From contig CAIWTJ010000265.1 of NCBI GenBank assembly GCA_903915535.1, positions 1 to 63,270 on the forward strand: 63,270 bases of DNA, written 5' to 3'. The notes under the pieces were generated by a model. The model worked only from the letters and a program-made list of their open reading frames with translations. It had not been told where the DNA came from and did not search any database. Source of the stretch: Enhydrobacter aerosaccus (lineage in GTDB: Bacteria; Pseudomonadota; Alphaproteobacteria; Reyranellales; Reyranellaceae). The position numbers and the translations under genes were made by a program. Below, piece after piece: positions 63,227-63,270 of the stretch (positions are counted from its first letter, which is position 1; each line of letters begins with the position of its first letter).

Positions 63227-63270
63227 TTAAGCAGCGTCAATGATTACGCCCCACTCCTTCTGCAGCCACA
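63227..63270 (-). CDS. Possible C-terminal end of an unidentified protein
   Basis: Reading the minus strand from the window edge gives 13 codons (WLQKEWGVIIDAA) closed by TAA at 63229-63227. This is too short to identify and could be chance, since a 13-codon open stretch is common. It is listed only because the window cuts off here. Confidence 0.15.
   Translation of the reverse strand, partial: WLQKEWGVIIDAA

Overview
The window is GC-rich chromosomal DNA from an alphaproteobacterium. The main pointers are a TrcR/DUF1013 regulator, a DUF1192 protein, a GyrA with an acidic insertion in its C-terminal domain, and many GTG starts with short overlaps. The mix of phosphonate, TRAP and PEP-mutase-like genes would suit a Rhodospirillales/Reyranella-like soil or water organism, but that placement is a guess. 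I found no prophage, insertion sequence, CRISPR array or rRNA.

Layout. 1-7482: tail of an OmpA-like gene with its terminator, trcR, a convergent quinone oxidoreductase, then a compact plus-strand run (DUF1192, metY, hydrolase, SDR, DUF169, 2H phosphoesterase, membrane hydrolase). 7503-11753 (minus): fabI, aroC, a small membrane protein and sppA. 11832-14827 (plus): pdxH, a CDF metal exporter, an APH/ATPase fusion. 14828-15141 has no gene but carries a REP-like inverted repeat. 15142-22255: cupin, AraC regulator, uvrA, an MFS transporter, ssb (plus), a DCC protein and a HAD hydrolase. 22434-25995: gyrA, coaD, tRNA-Lys(TTT).

26024-37412 is an envelope-glycan locus. It contains an ABC-2 polysaccharide exporter (permease and ATPase), a glycosyltransferase fused to a STAS domain, a Wza-like outer-membrane lipoprotein, a DevBCA-type tripartite ABC exporter (HlyD adaptor, FtsX-like permease, ATPase), two tandem processive GT2 synthases, and a convergent GDP-mannose enzyme (ManC). 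A polysaccharide co-polymerase and a TolC gene are absent. The combination of two exporters, one outer-membrane export protein and a STAS-fused transferase is the strongest candidate here for an undescribed system.

37420-47136: a flavoprotein dehydrogenase translationally coupled to a cyclic-nucleotide-gated K+ channel (minus), then a plus-strand TRAP transporter (dctPQM) with a candidate sigma-54 promoter, a glutamine-synthetase-like ligase and a dimethylglycine-dehydrogenase-like flavoprotein. Together they look like uptake and nitrogen salvage of an amine or methylated amine.

47103-63050 is a phosphorus/phosphonate region. A Na/Pi cotransporter gene diverges from phnW-phnA across a three-heptamer Pho box (48815-48843). 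Downstream on the same strand are a GFA protein, two PEP-mutase/isocitrate-lyase paralogs flanking a flavin monooxygenase, a 2-aminoethylphosphonate ABC importer (binding protein, ATPase, fused permease), a histidine-rich membrane hydroxylase, an exported alpha/beta hydrolase, a DAO-type oxidase and a class III PLP enzyme. PhnW and PhnA need phosphonoacetaldehyde to be oxidised to phosphonoacetate between them, yet no aldehyde dehydrogenase (PhnY) gene is present in the window.
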